This document shows positions 1 through 5,901 of a stretch of 6,999 nucleotides of DNA, in pieces. Origin of the DNA: an uncultured Lachnospira sp. (lineage in GTDB: Bacteria; Bacillota; Clostridia; Lachnospirales; Lachnospiraceae); contig CAMVRH010000047.1 in the NCBI GenBank assembly GCA_947169835.1, positions 1 through 6,999 on the forward strand. Reading direction: 5' to 3'. The notes beneath the pieces were generated by a model. That model was given only the letters and a program-made list of their open reading frames with translations. It did not search any database and was not told the DNA's origin. Every line of letters begins with the position of its first letter. Within the stretch, counting starts at the first letter, position 1. A program made the translations under genes and the position numbers.

Positions 1-95
1 TCCAGCCGGAGAATGATGATTATGAGCCAATCATTTGTACTGATTGCCAGATTGTTGGAAAGGTATATTCACTATATCGCCCTAACATTATTTAA
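1..95 (+). CDS. lexA: LexA-like SOS repressor, C-terminal end only (partial)
   Basis: Only the last 30 codons are in the window, read in frame from base 3 to a TAA at 93-95; the gene begins to the left. The visible residues include QPENDDYEPI and, near the end, GKVYSLYR. This matches the last strand region of LexA/S24-type repressors, where a QPEN..-EPI segment is followed by a (L/V)GKV..(L/V)YR tail shortly before the stop. LexA represses DNA-repair genes and is inactivated by RecA-stimulated self-cleavage. The DNA-binding domain, cleavage site and catalytic Ser/Lys all lie outside the window, so activity cannot be judged. The gene points toward the membrane-protein gene on the opposite strand and shares its terminator. 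A phage-type S24 repressor is the main alternative, because only the tail can be compared. Confidence 0.72.
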   Translation, partial: QPENDDYEPIICTDCQIVGKVYSLYRPNII

Positions 96-110
96 GAAAA
101 ATGTATATAA

Positions 111-139
111 AAAAAGAGCATCCAAGCGATGCTCTTTTT
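111..139. terminator. Bidirectional Rho-independent terminator shared by lexA-like gene and DUF4234 gene
   Basis: An 11-base stem (AAAAAGAGCAT at 111-121 pairing with ATGCTCTTTTT at 129-139) encloses a 7-base loop. The stem ends in a run of T on both strands, so it works as an intrinsic terminator in either direction. It lies 15 bases after the stop of the plus-strand LexA-like gene and 13 bases after the stop of the minus-strand membrane-protein gene, as expected between convergent genes. Confidence 0.88.
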
Positions 140-152
140 ATTTTGTATTAAT

Positions 153-1277
153 CTATTGTACTGAATTTACATTCTGTGTATTTTCTTGTGGGGGCATTGT
201 ATATTCTAATTGCTGAGCTTTATTAATTAGCACTAAGAATGATGCTCCTGGGAAAAAGATACTCAAAAAGCAAAGTAGTGTTCCTGATTTTCCTTTTGGA
301 ATTCTATTCAAACTATCTACTATCACTCCTGATTTGTAGTAATAATAATAACTATAAAATGGAATAAACATAAATAACAACAGTTTTGTAATTGGATCTC
401 TGTAGTAATCTTTGTTTAAGCTACTTAGATATCTTGTGATTTTAAAGATTCCAATATAGTTCCAAATGCCGCAAGTAACAATTACCAAGAAGAAATGTAA
501 TACTAGATTAGTATTCATAAAGTGATAATCTTTATTGTCCTTAAGAGATGCATTGTTCTTAGCGTTTGCGTTTGCAGATACTGTATTAACTTCTTTAGTA
601 AAATCAGCTGTTACTTTTGGTCTTGTTTCCAAATAAACAGCAACTAAAACCCAACTAGCAGAGATTACTAGATTAGTAAGGCTTCTCATCAATGCATAAT
701 TGTAACCAAAAATTACTACGGTAAAGAAATGAACTAAACTAATAACAAAAAAGCCTGCAAGTATTAATTGCGGAATTAAGAAAGATATTTTAGTGTTAGT
801 CTCTTGTCTTTTCTTAATACAAATCAATAAGAATACTATCGCTACAATAAATGCAATAAAGCCTAAGATATCCAGGATATATAGCATCATATTCTGCATG
901 AAAAATACTTTGCTCTCTGAAAAAATAGATGATGATTTTAAGCCTTTGTTATAAAAACTGATGTAATCAATAAAATTAATAATTGTGAATATGAATCCTA
1001 TAGCTACTGCTACGCCATTTATAACTACTGCGACAAATAAAGAATTAAAGCTACTGTTCGTACTAACAAAAATCAGTAGAATAATCGTAGCAATAAATGT
1101 AAAAAAGTTAAGGACTGTGATAGCCATCCCTGAACTATACCCTTCCGACAAAGGCATAGTAATAGTCAAAAACATTAAGAATAAACTGACAGCTATAGCA
1201 GACACTGTTATAACCTTGATATTCTTGAATTGAATTTTTTCTAAAGTATTAGAAACTGAAGTCTTAAATTTATTCAT
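153..1277 (-). CDS. Predicted polytopic membrane protein, DUF4234-like C-terminal half
   Basis: This 374-residue integral membrane protein has unknown function. By eye there are about nine hydrophobic segments, near residues 21-41, 51-71, 78-103, 130-154, 164-190, 198-217, 255-278, 296-315 and 333-351. A polar Asn/Ala/Lys-rich linker (about 219-250) separates six N-terminal helices from three C-terminal ones. The C-terminal part carries TCGIWNYIGIFKITRYLSSLN-like sequence at 268-288 and then DPITKLLLFMFIPFYSYYYY at 294-313. That pattern resembles DUF4234 proteins of Lachnospiraceae, where a T(C/F)GI(W/Y) helix is followed by a DP.TKLLL..F.PFY helix. The end is a short polar tail rich in Gln and Asn. 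The start is fixed by a strong AGGAGGGAG site (1286-1294) 8 bases upstream. The gene is monocistronic, lying between two terminators with its own likely promoter. No catalytic motif is visible, and the domain name is a recognition call, not a search result. Confidence 0.8.
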   Translation of the reverse strand: MNKFKTSVSNTLEKIQFKNIKVITVSAIAVSLFLMFLTITMPLSEGYSSGMAITVLNFFTFIATIILLIFVSTNSSFNSLFVAVVINGVAVAIGFIFTIINFIDYISFYNKGLKSSSIFSESKVFFMQNMMLYILDILGFIAFIVAIVFLLICIKKRQETNTKISFLIPQLILAGFFVISLVHFFTVVIFGYNYALMRSLTNLVISASWVLVAVYLETRPKVTADFTKEVNTVSANANAKNNASLKDNKDYHFMNTNLVLHFFLVIVTCGIWNYIGIFKITRYLSSLNKDYYRDPITKLLLFMFIPFYSYYYYYKSGVIVDSLNRIPKGKSGTLLCFLSIFFPGASFLVLINKAQQLEYTMPPQENTQNVNSVQ

Positions 1278-1309
1278 AATTAATACTCCCTCCTATAAAT
1301 TCTATATAA

Positions 1310-1338
1310 ATAATATCATAATAATAAACAAAAATAAA
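1310..1338 (-). promoter_or_regulatory. Possible extended -10 promoter for the DUF4234 gene
   Basis: On the minus strand a TGA-TATTAT extended -10 (hexamer at 1310-1315) lies 16 bases upstream of the AGGAGGGAG ribosome binding site. The hexamer 17 bases further up is TTTATT, a weak -35 with 3 of 6 matches. The upstream gene ends in a strong terminator, so an independent promoter is needed here. The region is very AT-rich, so chance -10 matches are easy to find. Confidence 0.4.
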
Positions 1339-1360
1339 ACCCACAATTATTTGTGGGTTT
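1337..1360 (-). terminator. Rho-independent terminator ending the obgE...cobW gene run
   Basis: A perfect 10-base stem (AAACCCACAA at 1337-1346 pairing with TTGTGGGTTT at 1351-1360) closes a 4-base loop. On the minus strand it is followed by TTTTATTTTTG. It starts 7 bases after the CobW-family stop codon and clearly separates that gene from the DUF4234 gene. Confidence 0.9.
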
Positions 1361-1367
1361 AGTTAAT

Positions 1368-2609
1368 CTATGCTAGACATCCATCAAGTCTTTTAATTAT
1401 TTCATCTTTGTCCATATCTTTTCCAATAAAAACTAGTTTAACCATTCTATCACCAATTTCTTCGTCCCAGTCGCGAACTAGAGTTGGGTCTTCTGCTTTC
1501 ATCTGCTCTTGTGTTTCTTTTGGAGCGGTAGCGACCCATTGGCCTGCTTGTTGGATTCCGACTTGTTTGCCGGCCTGTTCAAACATATATGCCATATCGT
1601 TGTTCTCAATTACCCATACAATTCCTTTTGTACGGATGACTCCTTCTGGATAGTTTTCGACAAAGTTCTCGAAACCTTCTTTTGTGAATGGATCACGTTT
1701 GTAATAAACAAATGTTTCGATACCAAATTCTTCTTCATGGCCGTGGTCGCCATCGTGGTGATGGTGATGATGGCCGTGTCCATGATGATGTCCATGCTCA
1801 TGATGGTGTTCATGTTCATCATGTTCGTGATGATGATCGTGTTCTTCATGATCATGGTGTTCATGATGCTCTGTCTCTTCCACTTCTGCATCTAACTCTT
1901 GAACCCAGCCAGCTGAAAGACTTGCTTGTTCAAAATCAAATCTTCCTGTATTTAAAATTTCTGAACATGGAACCTTACAATAATTTGTCTCTATAATTTT
2001 TGCTTTAGGTTGAAGTTTCTTAATAATAGATTTAACTGTCTCTAGTTGCTCGCTAGAAACTGTATCAACTTTATTAAGAATGATTGTATTACAAAACTCA
2101 ATCTGCTGAATGATAAGACTTTCAATGTCTTCATCTTCTACATCATCGTCTAACAACTTTTCACCGCAGCCGAACTCATCAGCTAGTCTGGCAACATCGA
2201 CCACACTTACAATGTTATCAAGCTTTGCAATCTTAGCATTAGGATCAAATGATCCATCTAAAACAGCAATTGACTGAGCAATTGGAATCGGTTCACAAAT
2301 ACCACTTGCCTCAATCATGATATAGTCAAATTTGCCAGTCTGAATCAAATCAAGAATCTGGTTAATCAAATCTTCGTTCAATGTACAACAAATACAACCG
2401 TTTGTAAGAGGTACTAAATTGTTGTCCGCCATTGTCACTTCGCCACCCTTAGCGATAAGTGATGCATCAATATTTACTTCACCTATATCATTTACAATAA
2501 CAGCTACTTTGTAGCCCTCTTGGTTTGCGAGTACTTCGTTTAAAAGTGTAGTTTTGCCCGCACCCAAATATCCCGTCAATAATGTAATTGGTACCATTGG
2601 TCTTTCCAT
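1368..2609 (-). CDS. CobW/COG0523 family GTP-dependent metallochaperone with histidine-rich linker
   Basis: The 413-residue protein belongs to the G3E P-loop GTPase family, whose members insert or deliver Zn, Co or Ni to client proteins in the cytoplasm. Visible motifs are Walker A GYLGAGKTT (13-21), the family's metal-site CICC (72-75, the CxCC motif), EASGICEP (100-107) in the switch II region, and the guanine-specificity motif NKVD (179-182). Residues 248-291 hold 27 His among 44 residues, otherwise mainly Glu, Asp and Gly, between the GTPase domain and the CobW C-terminal domain (about 297-407). It starts 15 bases after rsfS with its own AAGGTGA site and ends at a terminator, so it is probably the last gene of the obgE run. 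No Zur-type operator is recognised upstream, although zinc-responsive relatives (YciC, ZigA) usually have one. The metal and client are not readable from sequence; zinc and nickel are the leading possibilities. Confidence 0.93.
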   Translation of the reverse strand: MERPMVPITLLTGYLGAGKTTLLNEVLANQEGYKVAVIVNDIGEVNIDASLIAKGGEVTMADNNLVPLTNGCICCTLNEDLINQILDLIQTGKFDYIMIEASGICEPIPIAQSIAVLDGSFDPNAKIAKLDNIVSVVDVARLADEFGCGEKLLDDDVEDEDIESLIIQQIEFCNTIILNKVDTVSSEQLETVKSIIKKLQPKAKIIETNYCKVPCSEILNTGRFDFEQASLSAGWVQELDAEVEETEHHEHHDHEEHDHHHEHDEHEHHHEHGHHHGHGHHHHHHDGDHGHEEEFGIETFVYYKRDPFTKEGFENFVENYPEGVIRTKGIVWVIENNDMAYMFEQAGKQVGIQQAGQWVATAPKETQEQMKAEDPTLVRDWDEEIGDRMVKLVFIGKDMDKDEIIKRLDGCLA

Positions 2610-2624
2610 AATTTCACCTTCTTC

Positions 2625-2972
2625 TTATAGGTCAGTTCCGTTTATCTCGTTACCGTCTGACCAAATTCTTTCCAAGTCAAAGAACAATCTATCTTGTTCG
2701 TTGAATATATGAATAATAACATCTTGATAATCCATTAAAATCCAGTTGGCATTGTTGTAACCCTCAATCTGTTTTGGAGTCACATCGACTTTAGCTAGTT
2801 CTTCTTCCACATTGTCAGCCAAAGCCTTTACCTGGTTTTCGTTTGTACCACCAGCAATAATAAAGTAGTCAGCTAAAATTGAAATGTTTGAAATATCAAT
2901 TATCTTGATATTCACACCCTTTTTGTCTTCTAATGCATCAAATGCTATTTTTGCAATCTGTTTTGAATCCAT
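2625..2972 (-). CDS. rsfS: Ribosome silencing factor RsfS (Iojap/YbeB family)
   Basis: RsfS binds L14 on the 50S subunit and blocks joining with 30S, slowing translation under starvation. The 115-residue length is normal. Family hallmarks are ADYFIIAGGTNENQVKAL (34-51), then EGYNNANWILMDYQDVIIHIF (about 70-90, with W77, D81, D84 and H88), then a LERIW segment (100-104) before a short acidic tail. The gene begins 10 bases after the nadD-yqeK stop and ends 15 bases before the CobW gene, so it is translationally packed in the operon. The initiator ATG is at 2970-2972. The best Shine-Dalgarno sequence overlaps the end of the upstream gene and is unusually far away (15 bases). No nearer in-frame ATG, GTG or TTG would improve the spacing. 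Confidence 0.95.
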   Translation of the reverse strand: MDSKQIAKIAFDALEDKKGVNIKIIDISNISILADYFIIAGGTNENQVKALADNVEEELAKVDVTPKQIEGYNNANWILMDYQDVIIHIFNEQDRLFFDLERIWSDGNEINGTDL

Positions 2973-2982
2973 ATGTCTCGTT

Positions 2983-4155
2983 CTAAATCTCCTTATAATA
3001 ATTATATGCTTCTAGTGTATGTTCTTCTATTTCTTCATCTGTTGATTTCAAGTATTCCATCATATTTTCAAGAATACATTTAACCAACAAATCCAAATCC
3101 TTTGTCGAAATGTCTCTTAAATAATCTAGCCTAGGCAAATCTTTTCTGCCTGGTTCAATATAGTCCGCGGCAAAGATAATCTTCTCCAAATCACTCATTT
3201 CTGCCTTGCCCGTGGTATGCCACAAAACTGCGTCTAATACTTCTTTATCTGTTATATGATAACGCTCTTTTGCAACTATCACACCCACCTTAGCATGCAA
3301 CAAAAATGGCTTTTTTTGCTCAATTTGTGTGACTTTTACTTCATTCTCGGCACAGATACTTAAAAGCTCTGTATCGTCGAAATATTTCGCACAATCGTGC
3401 AATATTCCGGCTAAGTAAGCCTGATTTGGGTTAACATTAAAGGCTTCTGCCATCTTTACAGCTGTATCTGCTACGCCTAATGTGTGCTGATATCTATGCG
3501 AGTTCAAACGCTTTAGCAAATCACCTTTAATCTTAGCGACTGACCAAGCTTCATTTACTTTTTCTTTGTATAAATTATGTTCCAATATATATTTATATAC
3601 TTTATCTGGAACAGAATGTTCTAAGTTTTGCTCGCCTATTCTTATCTCTGTAGATGATTCATACATCTCATCCATTGCAATACTTGGAATCATTATTCCA
3701 AATTTATCTTCAAGTTCGGCTACTAATTTTTCAAAATCTAAATCAGAACCTTTTTCGCCACGTTTTACAACTAGAAGCTGTGCTTTATCAACAATCACTT
3801 CAGGTCTTCGCCAACTAGCAAAACTCTCTAGTGAATCACTTCCAATAATAAAATAAAATTTATCATCTGGGTAAAGTTCTTTTAACTCCGTCAAAGTATC
3901 CGCAGAATAAACTTTACCTTCTTTTTTTATTTCATAATCACAAAGTTCTAAGCCATCAATATTTTCAATGGCTAACTTAATCATATTCACTCTGTCTTCT
4001 ACAGATGTGATATTTGCTTTGTCTTTGTGAGGTGGATTTGGTGTTGGCATAATCCAAACTTTATCAAGCTTGAACTGCTCCAACGCATTCTTTGCAATCT
4101 CAATATGTGCATTGTGAATCGGATCAAAAGTTCCACCTAAAATTCCAATTTTCAT
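2983..4155 (-). CDS. nadD: Fused nicotinate-nucleotide adenylyltransferase (NadD) and YqeK-type HD phosphohydrolase
   Basis: One 390-residue ORF carries two enzymes usually encoded by adjacent genes. Residues 1 to about 197 are NadD, which converts nicotinate mononucleotide and ATP to deamido-NAD. It shows the nucleotidyltransferase signature GGTFDPIHNAH (7-17), FYFIIGSDSLESF (100-112) and the SSTEIR motif (167-172). Residues about 205-390 are a YqeK HD domain; family members hydrolyse Ap4A symmetrically to ADP. Metal-ligand candidates are H224, H253-D254 (ILHDCAK), H287, H313 (LWHTTG) and D331 (AADYIEPGR), so both active sites look intact. The start has an AGGTGA site 5 bases upstream and lies 7 bases after obgE. 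There is no stop or start codon context at the junction, so it is a true fusion in this sequence. NadD-HD fusions are known in Mycoplasma and occur in some Firmicutes. Separate polypeptides from an internal start (for example M235) are unlikely. Confidence 0.95.
   Translation of the reverse strand: MKIGILGGTFDPIHNAHIEIAKNALEQFKLDKVWIMPTPNPPHKDKANITSVEDRVNMIKLAIENIDGLELCDYEIKKEGKVYSADTLTELKELYPDDKFYFIIGSDSLESFASWRRPEVIVDKAQLLVVKRGEKGSDLDFEKLVAELEDKFGIMIPSIAMDEMYESSTEIRIGEQNLEHSVPDKVYKYILEHNLYKEKVNEAWSVAKIKGDLLKRLNSHRYQHTLGVADTAVKMAEAFNVNPNQAYLAGILHDCAKYFDDTELLSICAENEVKVTQIEQKKPFLLHAKVGVIVAKERYHITDKEVLDAVLWHTTGKAEMSDLEKIIFAADYIEPGRKDLPRLDYLRDISTKDLDLLVKCILENMMEYLKSTDEEIEEHTLEAYNYYKEI
2988..2994 (-). 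promoter_or_regulatory. Distant ribosome binding site for rsfS inside the nadD-yqeK tail
   Basis: The minus strand reads AAGGAGA at these bases, within the last codons (Lys-Glu-Ile-stop) of the upstream gene. It is 15 bases from the rsfS ATG, whereas the other genes here have 5-9 bases. No other purine-rich match lies closer apart from a weak CGAGA. The arrangement points to weaker initiation or coupling to translation of the upstream gene. Confidence 0.5.
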
Positions 4156-4162
4156 AATTCAC

Positions 4163-5446
4163 CTATTTATAATATTCGAAATAATGTCCGTAGATTTTCA
4201 CAGTGTCGCCCTCTTTCATTCCGAGCGCTTCCATCTCTTCTATTATTCCGTTCTTAACCATAAACTCTTGGAAGAATAAGAAACCTTTTTCTGTGTCGAA
4301 GTTTGTGTATCCAAGCATTCTCTCGATTCGAGGTCCTTCAACTGAATATGTTTCATCATCCAACTTCTCAACTGTGTATGGTAAATCTTCGTTATCGATA
4401 AAGTCGTTAATATCAAACTCAGTTTCATAAACTGTCACTTCATCTCCCACTTCATCTAGCATTGCGCGAACGGCAAATAACAATTCTTTTACTCCTTCGC
4501 CGCTGACTGCTGAAATAGGAAATACTTTTATGTCTGGTTCAAACTCTGCTTTCAAATCATCGATAGTTGTATCGTTTTCATCCCAGATAGCATCAATCTT
4601 GTTTGCTGCGATTACTTGAGGTTTCTCCAAAAGCTCTGGGTTAAATTTTTCTAATTCATTGTTAATCGCTTTAATATCTGCAATAGGATCTCGTCCTTCC
4701 ACAGATGCAGCATCTATGATATGAATAATGACCTTTGTTCTCTCAATATGTTTTAAGAACTGATGACCAAGACCAACGCCATCGGATGCACCTTCAATCA
4801 GTCCAGGAATATCAGCAATAACAAATCCTTTGCCGCCGTCTAAATCAACAACGCCTAAATTAGGATTAATTGTTGTAAAGTGATAGTTTGCAATCTTAGG
4901 TCTAGCGTTACTTACTCTAGATAAAAGTGTAGACTTTCCAACATTTGGAAAACCAACCAAACCAACATCAGCTATACTCTTAAGCTCCAATGTGACATTT
5001 AGCTCCTGAGACTTTTGTCCGGGCTGAGCATACTTTGGAACTTGCATGGTAGGTGTGGCGTAATGTTGGTTACCTTTGCCGCCCTTACCACCTTTTAAAA
5101 CAACAACTCTTTGGTTATCGCCACTCATGTCTGCAACTACTTTGCCGGTCTCTTCCTCGCGGATAATTGTACCTTCAGGCACTTTAATAATAAGGTCTTC
5201 ACCATTCTTACCAGACATGTTTTGCTTTCCGCCCTGTTCACCATTCTGGGCACAGAACTTATGCTTATGTCTGAATTCATAAAGAGTATTTAGACCTTTG
5301 TCCACGACAAAAATAACGTCGCCGCCCTTTCCTCCGTCGCCGCCGTCTGGTCCACCTGCTGGAACATACTTCTCGCGTCTGAAAGAAACATGGCCGTCGC
5401 CGCCCTTGCCTGACTGTATGAAAATTTTAGCAAAATCTGCAAACAT
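4163..5446 (-). CDS. obgE: Obg GTPase (ObgE/CgtA), 50S assembly factor
   Basis: Obg is an essential GTPase that binds the 50S subunit late in assembly and links ribosome maturation to (p)ppGpp and stress. The 427-residue length is typical for Firmicutes. The N-terminal glycine-rich Obg fold (1 to about 158) has GGDGGKGGDV (35-43 region) and repeated KGGKGGKGN turns (118-126). The G domain shows G1 GFPNVGKST (165-173), switch residues around TT (191-192), G3 DIPG (212-215), G4 NKID (282-285) and G5 SAV (312-314). The C-terminal OCT domain spans about 345-425 and ends HYFEYYK. The ATG at 5444-5446 is preceded by AGAGGTG with good spacing. Upstream is the hairpin-rich spacer from rpmA; downstream the NadD-YqeK gene follows after only 7 bases. 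The yhbY gene often found after obgE in related genomes is absent here. Confidence 0.98.
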   Translation of the reverse strand: MFADFAKIFIQSGKGGDGHVSFRREKYVPAGGPDGGDGGKGGDVIFVVDKGLNTLYEFRHKHKFCAQNGEQGGKQNMSGKNGEDLIIKVPEGTIIREEETGKVVADMSGDNQRVVVLKGGKGGKGNQHYATPTMQVPKYAQPGQKSQELNVTLELKSIADVGLVGFPNVGKSTLLSRVSNARPKIANYHFTTINPNLGVVDLDGGKGFVIADIPGLIEGASDGVGLGHQFLKHIERTKVIIHIIDAASVEGRDPIADIKAINNELEKFNPELLEKPQVIAANKIDAIWDENDTTIDDLKAEFEPDIKVFPISAVSGEGVKELLFAVRAMLDEVGDEVTVYETEFDINDFIDNEDLPYTVEKLDDETYSVEGPRIERMLGYTNFDTEKGFLFFQEFMVKNGIIEEMEALGMKEGDTVKIYGHYFEYYK

Positions 5447-5463
5447 ATTATAACACCTCTAAT

Positions 5464-5546
5464 TAAGTATCGCTTGCGATACTTATGCGCGCGAGCAGAT
5501 GCGTAAGCATAATTTCCGCTCTGCGAGCTGTGCATCCTTGCGGAGC
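5464..5546 (-). repeat. GC-rich palindromic element upstream of obgE (REP-like candidate)
   Basis: About 57% of bases 5471-5546 are G or C by hand count, against AT-rich surroundings. It contains at least three inverted repeats. They are TAAGTATCGC/GCGATACTTA (5464-5473 with 5476-5485, perfect, 2-base spacer), TTATGC/GCATAA (5483-5488 with 5507-5512), and TCCGC/GCGGA (5515-5519 with 5540-5544) with an inner GCTC/GAGC. GCGAGC also recurs at 5491 and 5523. The first two hairpins share bases 5483-5485, so alternative folds are possible. No convincing coding potential is seen. The element resembles a dispersed intergenic palindrome more than a classical terminator, but copy number elsewhere cannot be tested from this window. 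Confidence 0.5.
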
Positions 5547-5574
5547 ATTATTATTTGATTCATCAAATAATAAT
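5547..5574 (-). repeat. Near-perfect 13-base palindrome
   Basis: ATTATTATTTGAT (5547-5559) and ATCAAATAATAAT (5562-5574) are perfect inverted copies separated by two bases. It is AT-only except for one G/C pair in each arm and the spacer. It abuts the rpmA terminator-like hairpin at 5575 with no gap. As RNA it could form a long weak hairpin; as DNA it could be a cruciform or a dimeric protein site. Confidence 0.6.
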
Positions 5575-5601
5575 GGCTTCAAACCATTAAGATTTGAAGC
5601 C
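5575..5601 (-). terminator. Terminator-like hairpin after rpmA
   Basis: A perfect 9-base stem (GGCTTCAAA at 5575-5583, TTTGAAGCC at 5593-5601) has a 9-base loop and begins 13 bases after the rpmA stop. On the minus strand it is followed by ATTATTATTTG, not by a clean T run, so termination is probably partial. obgE has no obvious promoter of its own, which fits an attenuator that lets some transcripts continue. Confidence 0.6.
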
Positions 5602-5614
5602 TTATATACTTTGA

Positions 5615-5899
5615 TTATTCAGCTACTGGGTATACAGAACAGACTTTTCTGTCTCTACCTTTTCTCTCGAATCTTACTACACCATCGACAGTAGCAAATA
5701 ATGTATCATCACCACCACGGCCAACATTTACGCCTGGGTGAATTCTTGTTCCACGCTGTCTGTAAAGAATGTTTCCAGCTTTTACAAACTGACCGTCAGC
5801 TCTTTTAGCGCCAAGTCTTTTTGATTCTGAATCTCTACCGTTCTTAGTAGATCCAACACCCTTTTTGTGAGCGAAGAATTGAAGGTTCATCTTCAACAT
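5615..5899 (-). CDS. rpmA: Large ribosomal subunit protein bL27, precursor with Prp-cleaved extension
   Basis: L27 reaches the peptidyl-transferase centre of the 50S subunit with its N-terminal tail. The 94-residue precursor begins [14 protein letters not shown]. The first nine residues are the extension found in Firmicutes and relatives, removed between F9 and A10 by Prp. The mature protein then starts AHKKG, like E. coli L27 after its Met. [17 protein letters not shown] (17-33) and [15 protein letters not shown] (42-56) are strong family signatures. The ATG at 5897-5899 has a GGGAGGT site inside the end of prp, and only 2 bases separate the genes, so the substrate and its protease are made together. 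It ends at TAA (5615-5617), before the hairpin-rich spacer. Confidence 0.98.
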   Translation of the reverse strand: MLKMNLQFFAHKKGVGSTKNGRDSESKRLGAKRADGQFVKAGNILYRQRGTRIHPGVNVGRGGDDTLFATVDGVVRFERKGRDRKVCSVYPVAE

Positions 5900-5901
5900 A
5901 T

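Noticed and set aside
13..216. Plus-strand ORF of 67 codons starting at 13
   Set aside because: It runs through the terminator at 111-139 and overlaps the LexA-like frame and the end of the minus-strand membrane gene; no ribosome binding site or family resemblance.
1738..1868. Tandem repeat or CRISPR-like array
   Set aside because: The repetition is triplet coding for His/Glu/Asp inside an intact gene; there are no spaced uniform repeats.
1408..1895. Plus-strand ORFs opposite the CobW gene, rich in Met/Val or Asp/His
   Set aside because: They are complements of the histidine-codon tract and other CobW codons; the minus-strand frame has full GTPase motifs and a proper start.
3540..3600. Possible frameshift or gene boundary between NadD and YqeK halves
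   Set aside because: One continuous frame passes through the junction with no stop, no ribosome binding site and no suitable internal start, so a real fusion is the simpler reading.
5447..5455. TGTTATAAT just before the obgE ATG as an extended -10 promoter
   Set aside because: It lies between the ribosome binding site and the ATG, so a transcript from it would start inside the gene without a leader, and no -35 lies 17 bases upstream. It is more likely AT-rich spacer.
5290..5535. Minus-strand ORF spanning the obgE start and the palindromes
   Set aside because: It is out of frame with obgE, begins within inverted repeats, lacks a ribosome binding site and resembles no family.
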